NCBI GenBank assembly: GCA_942492735.1
Contig: OW818648.1
Location: forward strand, 1,550,001-1,614,000
Direction of reading: 5' to 3'
Source of the DNA: Sporobacter sp942492735
GTDB taxonomy: Bacteria; Bacillota; Clostridia; Oscillospirales; Oscillospiraceae
Length of the DNA stretch: 64,000 bases
The position numbers and the translations under genes are program-made. Position 1 is the first letter of the stretch. Each line of letters begins with the position of its first letter. This document shows positions 41,848-51,477 of the stretch, in pieces. Below the pieces are notes generated by a model. It had not been told where the DNA came from. It did not search any database and worked only from the letters and a program-made list of their open reading frames with translations.

Positions 41848-42753
41848 ATGTTTTCTAAAAGATTCGCACTATTGATTATTATAATTGGCCTCATTCTTTC
41901 CGGATGCTCGGAGGTACCTCAAGAAAAACCGGCCGATACCCCAACAAACCAGATAATCCAACCAGAATCAGGCGAAACAGAAGATATGCAATCTGCGGAG
42001 GTCATCATATCAGATATGTCAGACGCATCTGAAAGCACAGGCCTCATACAAGACGAGACCAAGAAAACAGAGGAAGCCTGCCCGACGCCGCAATCAGCCG
42101 ATGTTGAACAAATAGAAGAAAAGATACGCATCGTGATTGACGCGGGTCATCAGCTGCATGGCAACAGTGATACAGAGCCGATTGGACCAGGAGCAACCGA
42201 GAGGAAACCAAAGGTGAGCGCTGGAACACAGGGTGTTTATACAGGCCTAGCGGAATTCGAGCTCAATCTTCAGGTTGCTCTGCAGCTGCAGAGGGAACTG
42301 GAAGCCAGAGGGTATCTTGTGATGATGATCCGAACCACAAACAGCGTCAATATCAGCAATAGTGAACGCGCCCAGATGGCCAATCTGGAAAATGCCGATG
42401 CATTTATCAGGATACATGCAAACGGCTCCGTGGATTCAATGGACAATGGGGTTATGACAATTTGCCAGACAGAAGACAGCACTTATAACGGCGCGCTCTA
42501 TAATGAGTGCCATGCGCTCAGCAAAGCAATACTGAACGCAACCATCGAGGCGACCGGGGCGAACAACTGCGGCATTTGGGAGACAGATACGATGAGCGGG
42601 ATTAATTGGTGTGAGGTGCCTGTGACAATCATTGAGATGGGGTACATGACAAACAAGGAAGAGGACCGGAGATTAGCGACTGCCGACTATCAAGCCCTGA
42701 TCGTTTCAGGGATTGCCAATGGACTTGATATATATTTCGAGGAGTCTCGATGA
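41848..42753 (+). CDS. lipoprotein N-acetylmuramoyl-L-alanine amidase (Amidase_3, CwlD-like)
   Basis: 301 residues. Lipoprotein signal with lipobox ILSGC, Cys at residue 20, then a Glu/Ser/Thr-rich linker of about 70 residues. The amidase_3 domain holds zinc ligands in IVIDAGHQ and IHANGS and the catalytic Glu in IIEMGYMTN. It cleaves the MurNAc-L-Ala bond. CwlD-type amidases process spore cortex, but the lipoprotein form here suggests a role at the outer face of the membrane. It overlaps the following gene by the 4-nt ATGA junction, so the two are translated together. Confidence 0.92.
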   Translation: MFSKRFALLIIIIGLILSGCSEVPQEKPADTPTNQIIQPESGETEDMQSAEVIISDMSDASESTGLIQDETKKTEEACPTPQSADVEQIEEKIRIVIDAGHQLHGNSDTEPIGPGATERKPKVSAGTQGVYTGLAEFELNLQVALQLQRELEARGYLVMMIRTTNSVNISNSERAQMANLENADAFIRIHANGSVDSMDNGVMTICQTEDSTYNGALYNECHALSKAILNATIEATGANNCGIWETDTMSGINWCEVPVTIIEMGYMTNKEEDRRLATADYQALIVSGIANGLDIYFEESR

Positions 42754-44369
42754 AGAAATCTAAAAAACGTATATATATCATATTGGTGATAATGGGTATC
42801 GTTGTTTCTTTAGCGCTTGTCCTTGGGTTTCATCCATGGCGCGATGTGTCAGATACCGGGGAGCAAAATGTTTCGGGATTTGAAGCAGAGGCGGCGATAA
42901 CCGATGAAAATAATGATGTCAGCGGAAGTCAAGAGAATCCGGAGGAAGTTCCTGCTTCTGGTTCTGCTGATATAAGCGATACTGAGCTTCCGGCACAGGA
43001 TAATCAAAATCAAGAAGCCGCAGAATCAGCTGCCGTATTAACAGACGCGGCCAATGGGTTAGCTGTTCTCGAGGAAAATATAGCATTGTGTATCAGTGAT
43101 TTATCCAGTCGTTGGGATGTTTATGTGGAGCGGCTTTCTGATGGCTGTCACATCAGCTGCGCGCGCAATCTGCCCGATGATGGCAAAATGATATCTGCCA
43201 GTATCATCAAGTTGTTTGTTATGGGTGCGGTATATGAACAGATAAGTATTGGAGAGAGCACAGAGCGCCTCGCTGCCAACGACCTTGAGCTGATGATAAC
43301 GATCAGCGATAACGATGCAACAAACAGACTCATTTATATGTTAGGTGATGGAGACAGTGGTAAAGGGTTCAAAGCGGTTAATGATTTCGCCGAAAGCATC
43401 GGCTGCAGTCATACTGAGCTGAATCGGCTTATGTTAGATTGGCGCAAAGGTCTTGAAAATTACACCAGCAGCGCTGATTGCGCAACGCTATTGAAACTCA
43501 TTTATAACAGGGAATGCATCAACAGAGATTATTCTGAGAAGATGATGGCGCTGCTGAAAGCCCAAGAAAAAAACGAAGGATTGCTCTGGCATATTCCCGA
43601 GGGGGTTGAGGTTGCCAGCAAACCGGGATTTATCTCCGGCGTTAGCGTCGGTGATGTCGGAATTGTCTTTGCCGAGTCCGCAGAGTATATTATTTGCATC
43701 ATAAGCAATGAGCCTCATACAGATGCAGGAGCGAAACAAATGATATCAAATATATCTGATATCACGTATACGTTCTTTACGTCGTCTTTGGAGCTGCCGA
43801 CTGCGGCTGCTCAGATATCCGTTGAACCTTCGGCTTTTGTTAGAGTACAAGCTTATATACCATCCATATATGTCGACCTTGTTTATTCAACGGATGAAAA
43901 TTTCACGAATACAGTTATTTATGATTTTACGGAAGCATACCTGCGTTATGGCACGGTGGAGAAACTGATAAAGGTCCAAAAAGAGCTGAACCAAATTGGG
44001 TATAGCTTGAAAATATGGGATGCCTTCAGGCCGGTGAGTTCACAATATGTTATGTGGGAAATGTATCCTGATCCAAACTATGTCGCAAACCCATATAAAG
44101 GTTTTTCTTCCCATAGCCGCGGCAACACAGTTGATGTTACATTAGTAACCGAGGACGGTAAGGAAGTAATTATGCCTTCACAATTTGATGATTTTTCATC
44201 ACTTGCAGACAGAGACTATAGCGATGTAACTGAGGAACAGGCAAATCATGCGATACTATTAGAAAATATTATGATCAAGTACGACTTTTCGGCATACAGC
44301 AAGGAATGGTGGCATTACACTGACGCAGACGAATATGAGGTCGACCAAGGAGACGGTTCTCCCGGATGA
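42750..44369 (+). CDS. fusion of class A beta-lactamase-like domain and VanX-like D,D-dipeptidase
   Basis: 539 residues. One N-terminal anchor (about 7-26), an acidic linker, then a serine-hydrolase domain. This carries SIIK with nucleophile Ser at about 151 and Lys 154, SDN near 186, and a KTG-equivalent SKPGF near 291. These are the signature residues of class A beta-lactamase/transpeptidase-like enzymes. Residues about 370-539 are a VanX-type D-Ala-D-Ala dipeptidase/M15 domain: AFRPVSSQ, HSRGNTVDVTL near 455 (His and Asp ligands) and EWWHYTDADE near 520 (catalytic Glu and His). Both domains seem complete. The protein would face the wall and act on peptidoglycan or its D-Ala peptides; it is coupled to the upstream amidase. 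Confidence 0.85.
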   Translation: MKKSKKRIYIILVIMGIVVSLALVLGFHPWRDVSDTGEQNVSGFEAEAAITDENNDVSGSQENPEEVPASGSADISDTELPAQDNQNQEAAESAAVLTDAANGLAVLEENIALCISDLSSRWDVYVERLSDGCHISCARNLPDDGKMISASIIKLFVMGAVYEQISIGESTERLAANDLELMITISDNDATNRLIYMLGDGDSGKGFKAVNDFAESIGCSHTELNRLMLDWRKGLENYTSSADCATLLKLIYNRECINRDYSEKMMALLKAQEKNEGLLWHIPEGVEVASKPGFISGVSVGDVGIVFAESAEYIICIISNEPHTDAGAKQMISNISDITYTFFTSSLELPTAAAQISVEPSAFVRVQAYIPSIYVDLVYSTDENFTNTVIYDFTEAYLRYGTVEKLIKVQKELNQIGYSLKIWDAFRPVSSQYVMWEMYPDPNYVANPYKGFSSHSRGNTVDVTLVTEDGKEVIMPSQFDDFSSLADRDYSDVTEEQANHAILLENIMIKYDFSAYSKEWWHYTDADEYEVDQGDGSPG

Positions 44370-44372
44370 TGA

Positions 44373-44408
44373 GATGCCCGCGGTTGTGTTATGACAACTG
44401 CGGGCATC
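44373..44408 (+). terminator. terminator after wall-enzyme operon
   Basis: GATGCCCGCGGTTGT pairs with ACAACTGCGGGCATC (one G-T pair) around GTTATG, right behind the stop at 44369. Confidence 0.75.
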
Positions 44409-44492
44409 TAAAGCTATTGCAATAAGTTCCGATAAGTATTATAGGTTTTCTGGAAGTGCTGAGCGTCGCTATATAAGGGATGAGTAAGTTAT

Positions 44493-45584
44493 ATGAAAGA
44501 ATATTTGAAGAAAATCATAACAAGAATTCCTGTGGAGTATAAAACGGAATTCGAAAAAGAAATTTTAAAGGACAATTTCCAGCGATTGAGTTATATATGT
44601 ATCCTTCTTTTCCTTATCGAGCTTTTATTGTATTTTTTTGGAGAACGGCTGTTGGACACGGGAAGACTGATCCAGATTTTTCTTGTGTTTGATATTATTA
44701 TGATTCCGACTGTCTGGTATCTGTATAAAAAACTAAGCCGAATGAACGTGATCATTCTAAAATCTGTACAGATTCTTTATTCTTTATCGTTGCTTTTTTT
44801 CGGAATATGCTTAACCTATGTTGCGCAGCAAACAACGGACCTGGTTCATATGTATTTTATGATGGTACTCGGTGTTTCCCTTATTCTATACATGATGCCC
44901 GTTGAAAATTTGATATTATTGACATCCACGTTGATCTTGTTTCTCGTGTTTCTTCCGAGATATCAGAAGGACATCGATATTGTTTTTGTGATCCAAACGA
45001 ATTCAATACTCGTCAATTTTTTCGCGTGGCTCATAGGCAGATCGATTTTACAGATTCGTCTTCAGCTGTTTTTGGACAGGAAGATTATTGAGGAGAAAAA
45101 TAAGGAACTGGAAAAAATGGTGACGCGGGACTCCATGACGAAGCTGTATAACCACGAAACAGCATTCTCTATTTTAAAAGATGAGATTGAAATGTGCTGC
45201 GGTAAACGACCGCTTTCCGTTATGATTGCTGATATAGATGATTTTAAGAGCATCAACGATACATACGGCCATTTGGCTGGTGATAAGGTCATAATAACCG
45301 TTGCGAATGCAATTACAGCGGTTGTTCGAGCCAGCGACCGTGTTTGCCGTTATGGCGGCGAGGAATTCTTAATCGTCATGCCGGACACAGATCTGAAATC
45401 GGCGTTTAACTGTGCTAAAAGAATAAGTGATTCTCTTGGCGCAGCACTTTACGGCATCGATGTTCATCCGACCATCAGCAGCGGTATAAGTCAGTATCAC
45501 GGCGAAACGATAGATGAACTCATAATGAAGACAGATAACAAATTATATAAAGCAAAGCAGCTTGGAAAGAACAGATTTGAGTAG
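44493..45584 (+). CDS. membrane diguanylate cyclase (GGDEF)
   Basis: 363 residues. The N-terminal half has about six membrane spans (residues 30-195). A short coiled coil (EEKNKELEKMVTR) joins a GGDEF domain that starts MTKLYNHETAF. The active-site motif reads GGEEF (DRVCRYGGEEFLIVMP near 290) with an RxxD inhibition site (RASD) five residues before it. So it should synthesise c-di-GMP and be feedback-inhibited. ISSGISQYHGE is the usual C-terminal motif. It stands alone, between the wall-enzyme operon and ptb-buk. Confidence 0.92.
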   Translation: MKEYLKKIITRIPVEYKTEFEKEILKDNFQRLSYICILLFLIELLLYFFGERLLDTGRLIQIFLVFDIIMIPTVWYLYKKLSRMNVIILKSVQILYSLSLLFFGICLTYVAQQTTDLVHMYFMMVLGVSLILYMMPVENLILLTSTLILFLVFLPRYQKDIDIVFVIQTNSILVNFFAWLIGRSILQIRLQLFLDRKIIEEKNKELEKMVTRDSMTKLYNHETAFSILKDEIEMCCGKRPLSVMIADIDDFKSINDTYGHLAGDKVIITVANAITAVVRASDRVCRYGGEEFLIVMPDTDLKSAFNCAKRISDSLGAALYGIDVHPTISSGISQYHGETIDELIMKTDNKLYKAKQLGKNRFE

Positions 45585-45647
45585 CGTTTAAAACTGTCGC
45601 CTTGGCTTAATAATAAGATATCGGTATGATTTGATAAGAAATTCGTT

Positions 45648-45676
45648 ATGACAAATGGAAGTGGCTCGATTATAAT
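45648..45676 (+). promoter_or_regulatory. ptb-buk promoter
   Basis: ATGACA (45648-45653), 17-bp spacer, consensus TATAAT (45671-45676), 34 bp before the start codon. Confidence 0.6.
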
Positions 45677-45710
45677 AGACGAACAATCATTATATACAGG
45701 AGATTTTTAA

Positions 45711-46616
45711 ATGCTGAAGTCCTTTGATCAGATAAAAGCGCAGCTGGGGCAGCTGGAACAGAAAAAAAGAATCGGTGTTGTGGCCGCGCACGACGAGCAT
45801 ACGCTGGACGCGGTTGTCTTGGCCGCGAAGGATGGCCTGGTAGAACCGGTACTAATCGGCAAGAGAAACGAGATCATTAGCCTGCTAGAGCACCTGGGCA
45901 AAGCGGCGAACGATTTTGAGATCATCGACATTGAGGAGCCGGAAGAATGTGCAAAAAGAGCGGTCCTTCTGGTTGGCAGTGGCAGCCTGGACTGCCTGAT
46001 AAAAGGAAAAATCGAAACCGGCGTGATGATGAAAGCGATTGTGAACAAAGAATATGGCATCCGTGACAGTGAAACCTTGTCTCACATCTCTTTTTATGAA
46101 TCTCCCTATTATCATAAATTGTTTGCCTCATCGGATGGCGCTCTGCTGACGTATCCGACGTTGGAGCAAAAGAAAGTCGAAATTGAAAACGCCGTCAAAG
46201 TATTCCACAAGCTGGGGGTTTTAGAGCCGAAGGTCGCCGTGCTGGCGGCGGTCGATTCCGTTAATCCTAAGATGAAGGAATCCGTTGAAGCAGCTGAGCT
46301 CAAAACGATGTGGCAGGACGGAAAAATCCCGGGTTGTATTGTTGAAGGCCCGATTACCTACGACATTGCCCTACAGAAGGAAGCCGCCGAAATCAAGGGC
46401 TTTTCCAGTCCTGTGGCAGGCGACGCCGATTTTCTGCTGTTTCCGGAAATTATGTCGGGGAACCTCCTTCTCAAGGCCTTGTCTGTCACAGGCGGTGCTA
46501 AATTTGCAGGTGCCGTTATCGGCGCTAAAGTGCCAATTGTCATCACATCCCGCTCCATGCCGATGCGGGACAAGTATCTGTCCATTGTGCTAAACGCCGT
46601 TATCGGAAAGCTTTAA
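45711..46616 (+). CDS. ptb: phosphate butyryltransferase
   Basis: 301 residues, ATG 45711 with AGGAGATTTTTAA. The PTA/PTB fold is evident: KRIGVVAAHDEHTLDAV, LIKGKIETGVMMKAIVNKE, VAVLAAVDSVNPKMKES, and the C-terminal KFAGAVIGAKVPIVITSRSM. Length matches clostridial Ptb (about 301). It converts butyryl-CoA and phosphate to butyryl phosphate and CoA. Together with buk 13 bp downstream it makes butyrate and ATP. Related Ptb enzymes also use branched or 2-methyl acyl-CoAs. No upstream crotonyl-CoA genes are nearby. Confidence 0.93.
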   Translation: MLKSFDQIKAQLGQLEQKKRIGVVAAHDEHTLDAVVLAAKDGLVEPVLIGKRNEIISLLEHLGKAANDFEIIDIEEPEECAKRAVLLVGSGSLDCLIKGKIETGVMMKAIVNKEYGIRDSETLSHISFYESPYYHKLFASSDGALLTYPTLEQKKVEIENAVKVFHKLGVLEPKVAVLAAVDSVNPKMKESVEAAELKTMWQDGKIPGCIVEGPITYDIALQKEAAEIKGFSSPVAGDADFLLFPEIMSGNLLLKALSVTGGAKFAGAVIGAKVPIVITSRSMPMRDKYLSIVLNAVIGKL

Positions 46617-46629
46617 GAGAGGTCGAAAT

Positions 46630-47748
46630 ATGAAAACATATAGAATTTTAGCGATTAATCCGGGGTCGACGTCCACAAAAGTTGCCCTGTTTGATAATGA
46701 AAAAGAAATATTCAATGTCACCTTGGAGCATGCGGCGGGAGAAATCAACCAGTTTAAGGAGCTTTCAGAACAGAAGCCCTACCGGTTGGACAAGATAAAA
46801 GCCGTTTTAAAAGAAAAAAACATCGCCATGGAGTCTGTTGACGCGTTTGTCGGCCGCGGCGGCGGTCAGGAGGCTTTGGAGGGCGGTACATACTGTGTGA
46901 ACGACCTGGCTTATGAGCACGCCCGCATCGGTTATCGCGCCGTCCATCCATGTATATTAGGGTCCCAGACCGCCCGCGACCTGGGAGATCTATATGGTAA
47001 GCCTTCCTTTTTCGTCAATCCCCCGTGTGTGGATGAGATGATTGACGAGGCTCGTGTCTCCGGAATGAAGGAGATATTGCGCCGCAACCATGTTCACGCG
47101 TTGAATCAAAAGGAAATCGGCAACCGGTATGCCGAGTCCGTCGGCAAAAAATATGAGGAGTTGAACCTTGTCATCGCGCACATCGGCGGCGGCCTGTCTA
47201 TTACAGCGCACCGCAAGGGCAGAATGATCGACACCAATGACTGCCTTGGGAGCTCCGGCGCTTTTTCGCCCACCCGCAGCGGTGACGTTTCGGCAATCGG
47301 GCTGCTGAAAATGTGCTTTTCCGGTAAGTACACAGAGAAGGAAATATACAATAAAATTACGAAAAACGGCGGCCTTGTTGACTATCTCGGCACAAATGAT
47401 ATCCGTGAGGTGCGCAGGAGAATAGCCGATGGCGACAAATACGCCGAAATGATCATGAACGCCATGATACATCAAATAAAGAAAGAGATCGGCGCCATGT
47501 GCGCGATTTTAGACGGCGAAGTTGAAGCAATTATCCTGACAGCCGGCGTCAGCCATGACAAGGCGCTCGTTGAAAGCATCCGGAAATCGCTCAGTTTTGT
47601 CGCGCCTGTCATTGCCATGCCCGGAGAATTTGAGATGGAAGCTCTTGCAAGAGGCGCATTGAATGTCCTTCTCGGTAAGGAAGAGCCTAAGGTTTATACA
47701 GGCATTTCACCTGTGAAGGAAGAATGGTTTGGACAAGCGATCTATTAG
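46630..47748 (+). CDS. buk: butyrate kinase
   Basis: 372 residues, ATG 46630 with AAGAGAGGTCGAAAT. An ASKHA-fold acyl kinase: AINPGSTSTKVALFDNEKE phosphate 1 motif, VGRGGGQEALEGGTY, HIGGGLSITAHRKGRMID, and the ADENOSINE-type motif ILTAGVSHDKAL. The length and order match clostridial Buk. It phosphorylates ADP with butyryl phosphate, the final energy-conserving step of butyrate formation. Operon with ptb; a strong terminator follows. Confidence 0.94.
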   Translation: MKTYRILAINPGSTSTKVALFDNEKEIFNVTLEHAAGEINQFKELSEQKPYRLDKIKAVLKEKNIAMESVDAFVGRGGGQEALEGGTYCVNDLAYEHARIGYRAVHPCILGSQTARDLGDLYGKPSFFVNPPCVDEMIDEARVSGMKEILRRNHVHALNQKEIGNRYAESVGKKYEELNLVIAHIGGGLSITAHRKGRMIDTNDCLGSSGAFSPTRSGDVSAIGLLKMCFSGKYTEKEIYNKITKNGGLVDYLGTNDIREVRRRIADGDKYAEMIMNAMIHQIKKEIGAMCAILDGEVEAIILTAGVSHDKALVESIRKSLSFVAPVIAMPGEFEMEALARGALNVLLGKEEPKVYTGISPVKEEWFGQAIY

Positions 47749-47776
47749 CAGGAAATCTAAATCGGCATAATACGTT

Positions 47777-47820
47777 AAACACCCGAAACTGACTGTTGAC
47801 AATCAGTTTCGGGTGTTTTT
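47777..47820. terminator. bidirectional terminator between buk and dctP
   Basis: AAACACCCGAAACTGA and its perfect complement, loop of 10 nt, T-run on the right. It lies between the convergent stops at 47748 and 47853. Confidence 0.85.
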
Positions 47821-47852
47821 GTGTCTTAGATTTTGCGCTCAGGGGTGCGGAT

Positions 47853-48980
47853 TTATTTTGCTCTGAGCTCGGCGAGGATGTCGATGAGCTCGAGACCCGG
47901 GCCCTTGACTTCCGCTTTGACTTCTTCAAACAGCGGGATGGTCAGGTCGGTAAAGGCCTTCTGCTCTTCGGCGGTCAGTGTATAGACGTTGCAGCCGGCA
48001 TCCTTGACTGCCTGCTGATATTGTGCGACCGATGCGGTGCCGATTTCGACTGATTTCTGCTCGAACACCTTGCCGGCGGCCGTGATGACGGCCTGCTCAT
48101 CGGCGTTGAGGCTGTCCCAGGTCTTGTCGTTCATCAGCAGGGCGCCGTAGCCTTCGTTGATGGTGGTGATGGTGATGTTCTTTGCGACCTCGAAGAGCTT
48201 GAACGGGACGATGATATTAAAGCCGGTGGCCGTACCCTGGACCGTCTTGCGCTCGAAGGCCGTGGTCAGGTCCGGAAGGGCGATGGTGGTCGGCGCGGCG
48301 CCCCAGACCTGGATGCTCTTGCTGATCCAGGTGCCGCTTGCGCGGAAGGACAAGCCTTTCATATCAGCGGGGGCTTTGATCTGCTTGTCTGTGCAGACGA
48401 TGCCAGTGACGCCCTGGTACAGGGAGCCGACGAAGTGGATGCCGAACTCATCGTAGATTTCGCCCATGGTGTCGCGGACCGCGTCGGCAAAACCGAACCA
48501 CGCGTCGGTGTCACCGACAAAATAGCCGTACACGCAGACGGGGGAGATGTTGGGAATCGTACCGGTGATATAGGAGCCCATGCTATGGATAAAATCGACG
48601 GTGCCGTCCATAACGGCGTCGAGGGTCTCGGGATCGGTGACCAGTGTGCCGCCGACCTTCTCGTCGATGACCATCTTGCCGCCGGAGAGTTCCTTGACCG
48701 CCTCGGCAAACGCGTGGTACTGCTGGCCGGTCATTGACTGAGCGGGAAGGCCGTGCGCGAGGATCATGGTCTTCTCACCAACGTTGGCCAGATTGATGGC
48801 CGGCGCTTCGGAGGTTGCCGGAGCCGCGCTGTCGGATGCGGCCGCGCTCGGTTCCGTGGAGGCGGGGGCGGCGCTGGACGGTGCAACACTGGGGCTGGCG
48901 CTTGGTGTGGCGGTGGTGCCGCACGCTGCGATTGCCAGTACCATGATGACTGCCATGAGAATGCTGAGAGCTTTTTTCAT
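47853..48980 (-). CDS. dctP: TRAP transporter solute-binding protein (DctP family)
   Basis: 375 residues from ATG 48980 (AAGGAG about 12 nt upstream). Lipoprotein signal with lipobox IAACG at about residues 16-20, then a long Ser/Ala/Pro linker. The DctP fold follows: LAHGLPAQSMTGQQYHAF, VGGTLVTDPETLDAVMDGTVD, MKGLSFRASGTWISKSIQVW, and NEGYGALLMNDKTWDSL. It captures an organic acid outside the membrane for the DctQM permease. The substrate is not readable; a normal Arg-carboxylate clamp position lies in SFRASG. It is third in the dctQ-dctM-dctP order. Confidence 0.92.
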   Translation of the reverse strand: MKKALSILMAVIMVLAIAACGTTATPSASPSVAPSSAAPASTEPSAAASDSAAPATSEAPAINLANVGEKTMILAHGLPAQSMTGQQYHAFAEAVKELSGGKMVIDEKVGGTLVTDPETLDAVMDGTVDFIHSMGSYITGTIPNISPVCVYGYFVGDTDAWFGFADAVRDTMGEIYDEFGIHFVGSLYQGVTGIVCTDKQIKAPADMKGLSFRASGTWISKSIQVWGAAPTTIALPDLTTAFERKTVQGTATGFNIIVPFKLFEVAKNITITTINEGYGALLMNDKTWDSLNADEQAVITAAGKVFEQKSVEIGTASVAQYQQAVKDAGCNVYTLTAEEQKAFTDLTIPLFEEVKAEVKGPGLELIDILAELRAK

Positions 48981-49072
48981 TGTACGGTTCATCTCCTTAT
49001 CATTTCTCTTAATTTTCTTATATCGACGCCAATGGCCTGATACTGAGCCATGCAAGCCCTTGAGCGGCAATT

Positions 49073-50464
49073 CTACATAAAGGAAGGGATGAAAAGCGCG
49101 ATCTGCGGGAAGACGGTCAGGATAACCAACCCAATGAGCAGAACGACCACGTAGGGGAGGGAGCCCTTGATGATGGTAGACATCTTCAAGCCGGAGTTGG
49201 AGCGCAGGACGAAGAGGTTTAAGCCTACCGGAGGGGTGATCATACCGATTTCCACACATAGGGTGGCCACAACGCCGATCCATATGGGGTCGAAGCCGAG
49301 GGACGTCAGCGTCGGGAAAATGAACGGGACTGTCAGGATAACCATGCTGGAAGGGTCCATTAAACAGCCCATGATAAACCACAGGACGTAGATTAGAATC
49401 ATGATCACGTACTTGTTCAGCCCGCTGGCGACGATACCGCTGGCAATTTGATCCGCGATGCCGAGATAGCTGACGCAATAACTCATGCAGTAACCTAGGA
49501 TGATGAGGAACACGATCATTGTACCGGTCTTCGCGGTGGATTTAAATGAATCTACCAGGAGCGTCCGGGACATGCGCTTCTGAAAAACAATGATGAGGAA
49601 TGCGCCGATGACGCCGTAGGCGGCGGCTTCGAGTGGTGTGGCAAAGCCGAGATACATCGAACCGAGCACGACGAGGATCAGCAGAAGCGCCGGGAGGATA
49701 CGGGTGAAGCTGGCTTCTTTTATGACGGGCGTCGCGGCCGAAGCTTCGGCCGCCTCAATGGCATTCGTCACCTCCGGTGACTGCACCGGTGTCTCTGAAT
49801 CCTTCAGGGCTGTCGGCTTTTCCAAATAATCCTCAACATTGGGGCAGTTGACGAGGGATTTATCCAAGCGGGTTCGAATGATGATACTGACGATTATCAA
49901 GCCGGAGAGCATCAGGCCCGGCAGGATGCCGGCCATCAGGAGCTTGACGATAGAGGTCTCGGTGAGGATGCCGTACAGAAGAAAGGCGAGGCTGGGGGGG
50001 ATCATGATGCCCAGCGTGCCGCCTGCGGCCACGGTGCCGACAGCGAAGCCCGGGTTATATTTCCGCTTCGTCATCTCGCCGATGGAGATGCGGCCGACGG
50101 AGGCCGCTGTGGCGGGGGATGAGCCGCACAACGCGGCAAAGATCGTACAGGCGAGGGTGGTGCTGATGGCGAGGCCGCCTCGGAACTTTCCGATTCCCCT
50201 GTTGAGCACCGCGAAAATATCCTCGGCGATGCCGCCCCGGGACAGGAATTCGGCCATGAGGATGAACATGGGGGCGATAATCTGGTTCATGCCCATGCCC
50301 TGGTTGATGGCGATTTTGCCGAGTTGGGGTAAAAAGCGCGTACCCATAAATAACAGAATCGTACATACGGCTGTAAAGCCCATGGCGCTTTTAACAGGCG
50401 CGCCAAGGAACATGATTATCAGAAGTATGCCGAATATGATGATCAGTTGTAAGGTAATCGACAC
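49073..50464 (-). CDS. dctM: TRAP transporter large permease (DctM)
   Basis: 463 residues from GTG at 50464 (GGAG 9 nt upstream, MSITLQLIIIFGILLI). About twelve hydrophobic spans with family motifs GKFRGGLAISTTLACTIFAAL, GGTLGIMIPPSLAFLLYG, and MITPPVGLNLFVLRS. An extra hydrophilic stretch of about 45 residues (EDYLEKPTALKDSETPVQ and on) between the two halves is longer than usual. It uses the Na+ gradient to drive uptake. The 92-bp gap before dctP is still consistent with one transcript. Confidence 0.93.
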   Translation of the reverse strand: MSITLQLIIIFGILLIIMFLGAPVKSAMGFTAVCTILLFMGTRFLPQLGKIAINQGMGMNQIIAPMFILMAEFLSRGGIAEDIFAVLNRGIGKFRGGLAISTTLACTIFAALCGSSPATAASVGRISIGEMTKRKYNPGFAVGTVAAGGTLGIMIPPSLAFLLYGILTETSIVKLLMAGILPGLMLSGLIIVSIIIRTRLDKSLVNCPNVEDYLEKPTALKDSETPVQSPEVTNAIEAAEASAATPVIKEASFTRILPALLLILVVLGSMYLGFATPLEAAAYGVIGAFLIIVFQKRMSRTLLVDSFKSTAKTGTMIVFLIILGYCMSYCVSYLGIADQIASGIVASGLNKYVIMILIYVLWFIMGCLMDPSSMVILTVPFIFPTLTSLGFDPIWIGVVATLCVEIGMITPPVGLNLFVLRSNSGLKMSTIIKGSLPYVVVLLIGLVILTVFPQIALFIPSFM

Positions 50465-50487
50465 AAAAGCCGGCTCCTCTCTTTAGT

Positions 50488-50997
50488 TTAAAGATATTTG
50501 TCGCCGCCGGCGAAAAGGTCAAGGATGATAAAAACCAGCGTCGCGAGCATCTGGACGGAGCCGATGACGACAGGTAGGGTAGAAACAACGTGGGGGAGTT
50601 TAAACACGTACGGCTCCATCTGGTTAATCGAGATGGAACTCACGGTCTGGAGCCAGCCGCCGTAAAGGATAACGAGCACGACGACGAAGGCGCAGATATA
50701 GCCGACGACGGACATAATGCGTCGCGGCAACCTGCCGGGCCGCTTCGTGTGCTTGTCAACAACGTCTCGGAGCAGGTCCACCGACACGTGGCCGTGTTCC
50801 TGGAACGCCCAGGCGCTGCCAAGAAAGGCCGCCCAGATGAATATGGACTGGGTCAGATTGAGCGTCCATACTGTCGGATGACCGAACTTGCGAAGGATAG
50901 ATTCCATGACTGCCAGGAGTGCGAAGACGAAAACGATGATGCCGCACATGATCGCGCCAACCATGTTAATCCTGTCCATAAACTTAGGAAATTTCAA
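50488..50997 (-). CDS. dctQ: TRAP transporter small permease (DctQ)
   Basis: 169 residues from TTG 50997 (GGAGGTGAC upstream; GTG 51006 would overlap the ribosome-binding site). Four membrane spans and the family motif WAAFLGSAWAFQEHGHVSVDLL, where the E-x-x-H-V pattern of DctQ is evident. It supports the large permease DctM. First gene of the leftward TRAP operon, 23 bp before dctM. Confidence 0.92.
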   Translation of the reverse strand: MKFPKFMDRINMVGAIMCGIIVFVFALLAVMESILRKFGHPTVWTLNLTQSIFIWAAFLGSAWAFQEHGHVSVDLLRDVVDKHTKRPGRLPRRIMSVVGYICAFVVVLVILYGGWLQTVSSISINQMEPYVFKLPHVVSTLPVVIGSVQMLATLVFIILDLFAGGDKYL

Positions 50998-51000
50998 AAA

Positions 51001-51477
51001 AGTCACCTCCTTGCTGAAGTAGGATGAATGCTATGGAATGTTTACAAAAATAACGATGCGCATAGACGTATTTGTCTCTCAATCATACAAATTCTAACGG
51101 CAGGGCAGGAAAAAATCATCAGACAGCCCTCTATATTTTAAGAAATACCATTGTTGATTTAAAGCATGGCGACAAAAAACGTTTGGGATTTTAGAAAATT
51201 CGTGCAGAAGCAGTCGTAATTATTGCTTGAAATTCCAATGAAACGCGCAGATTCACTGTGACAAATAACAAAAATCGTAAAAATCAGAGCTGCGGTTCGT
51301 TGTATATCGATGAACACGCGTACTGTTGTGAACATGTTGCTAAACGTTGCAGATAAGTTTATGCTATCCCGCTGACTAATAAAAATACGCAATGAAAAAT
51401 AAGTGCCTTCGGTTTTCAAAACGAAATTGGAATGCCGTTCCGAATTCTGACCTGAGGTACTTGTTGTGCGGCGTTTG
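51001..51477. other. 477-bp spacer between TRAP operon and PucR-type regulator gene
   Basis: Contains the dctQ ribosome-binding site region at its left edge and otherwise A/T-rich sequence with no supported gene. The minus frame at 51159-51419 has no ribosome-binding site and unconvincing residues. A promoter for dctQMP must lie here, but I could not fix one. Confidence 0.45.

Noticed and set aside
51159..51419. Minus-strand frame in the TRAP-PucR spacer
   Set aside because: No ribosome-binding site, irregular composition and no recognisable fold pattern.
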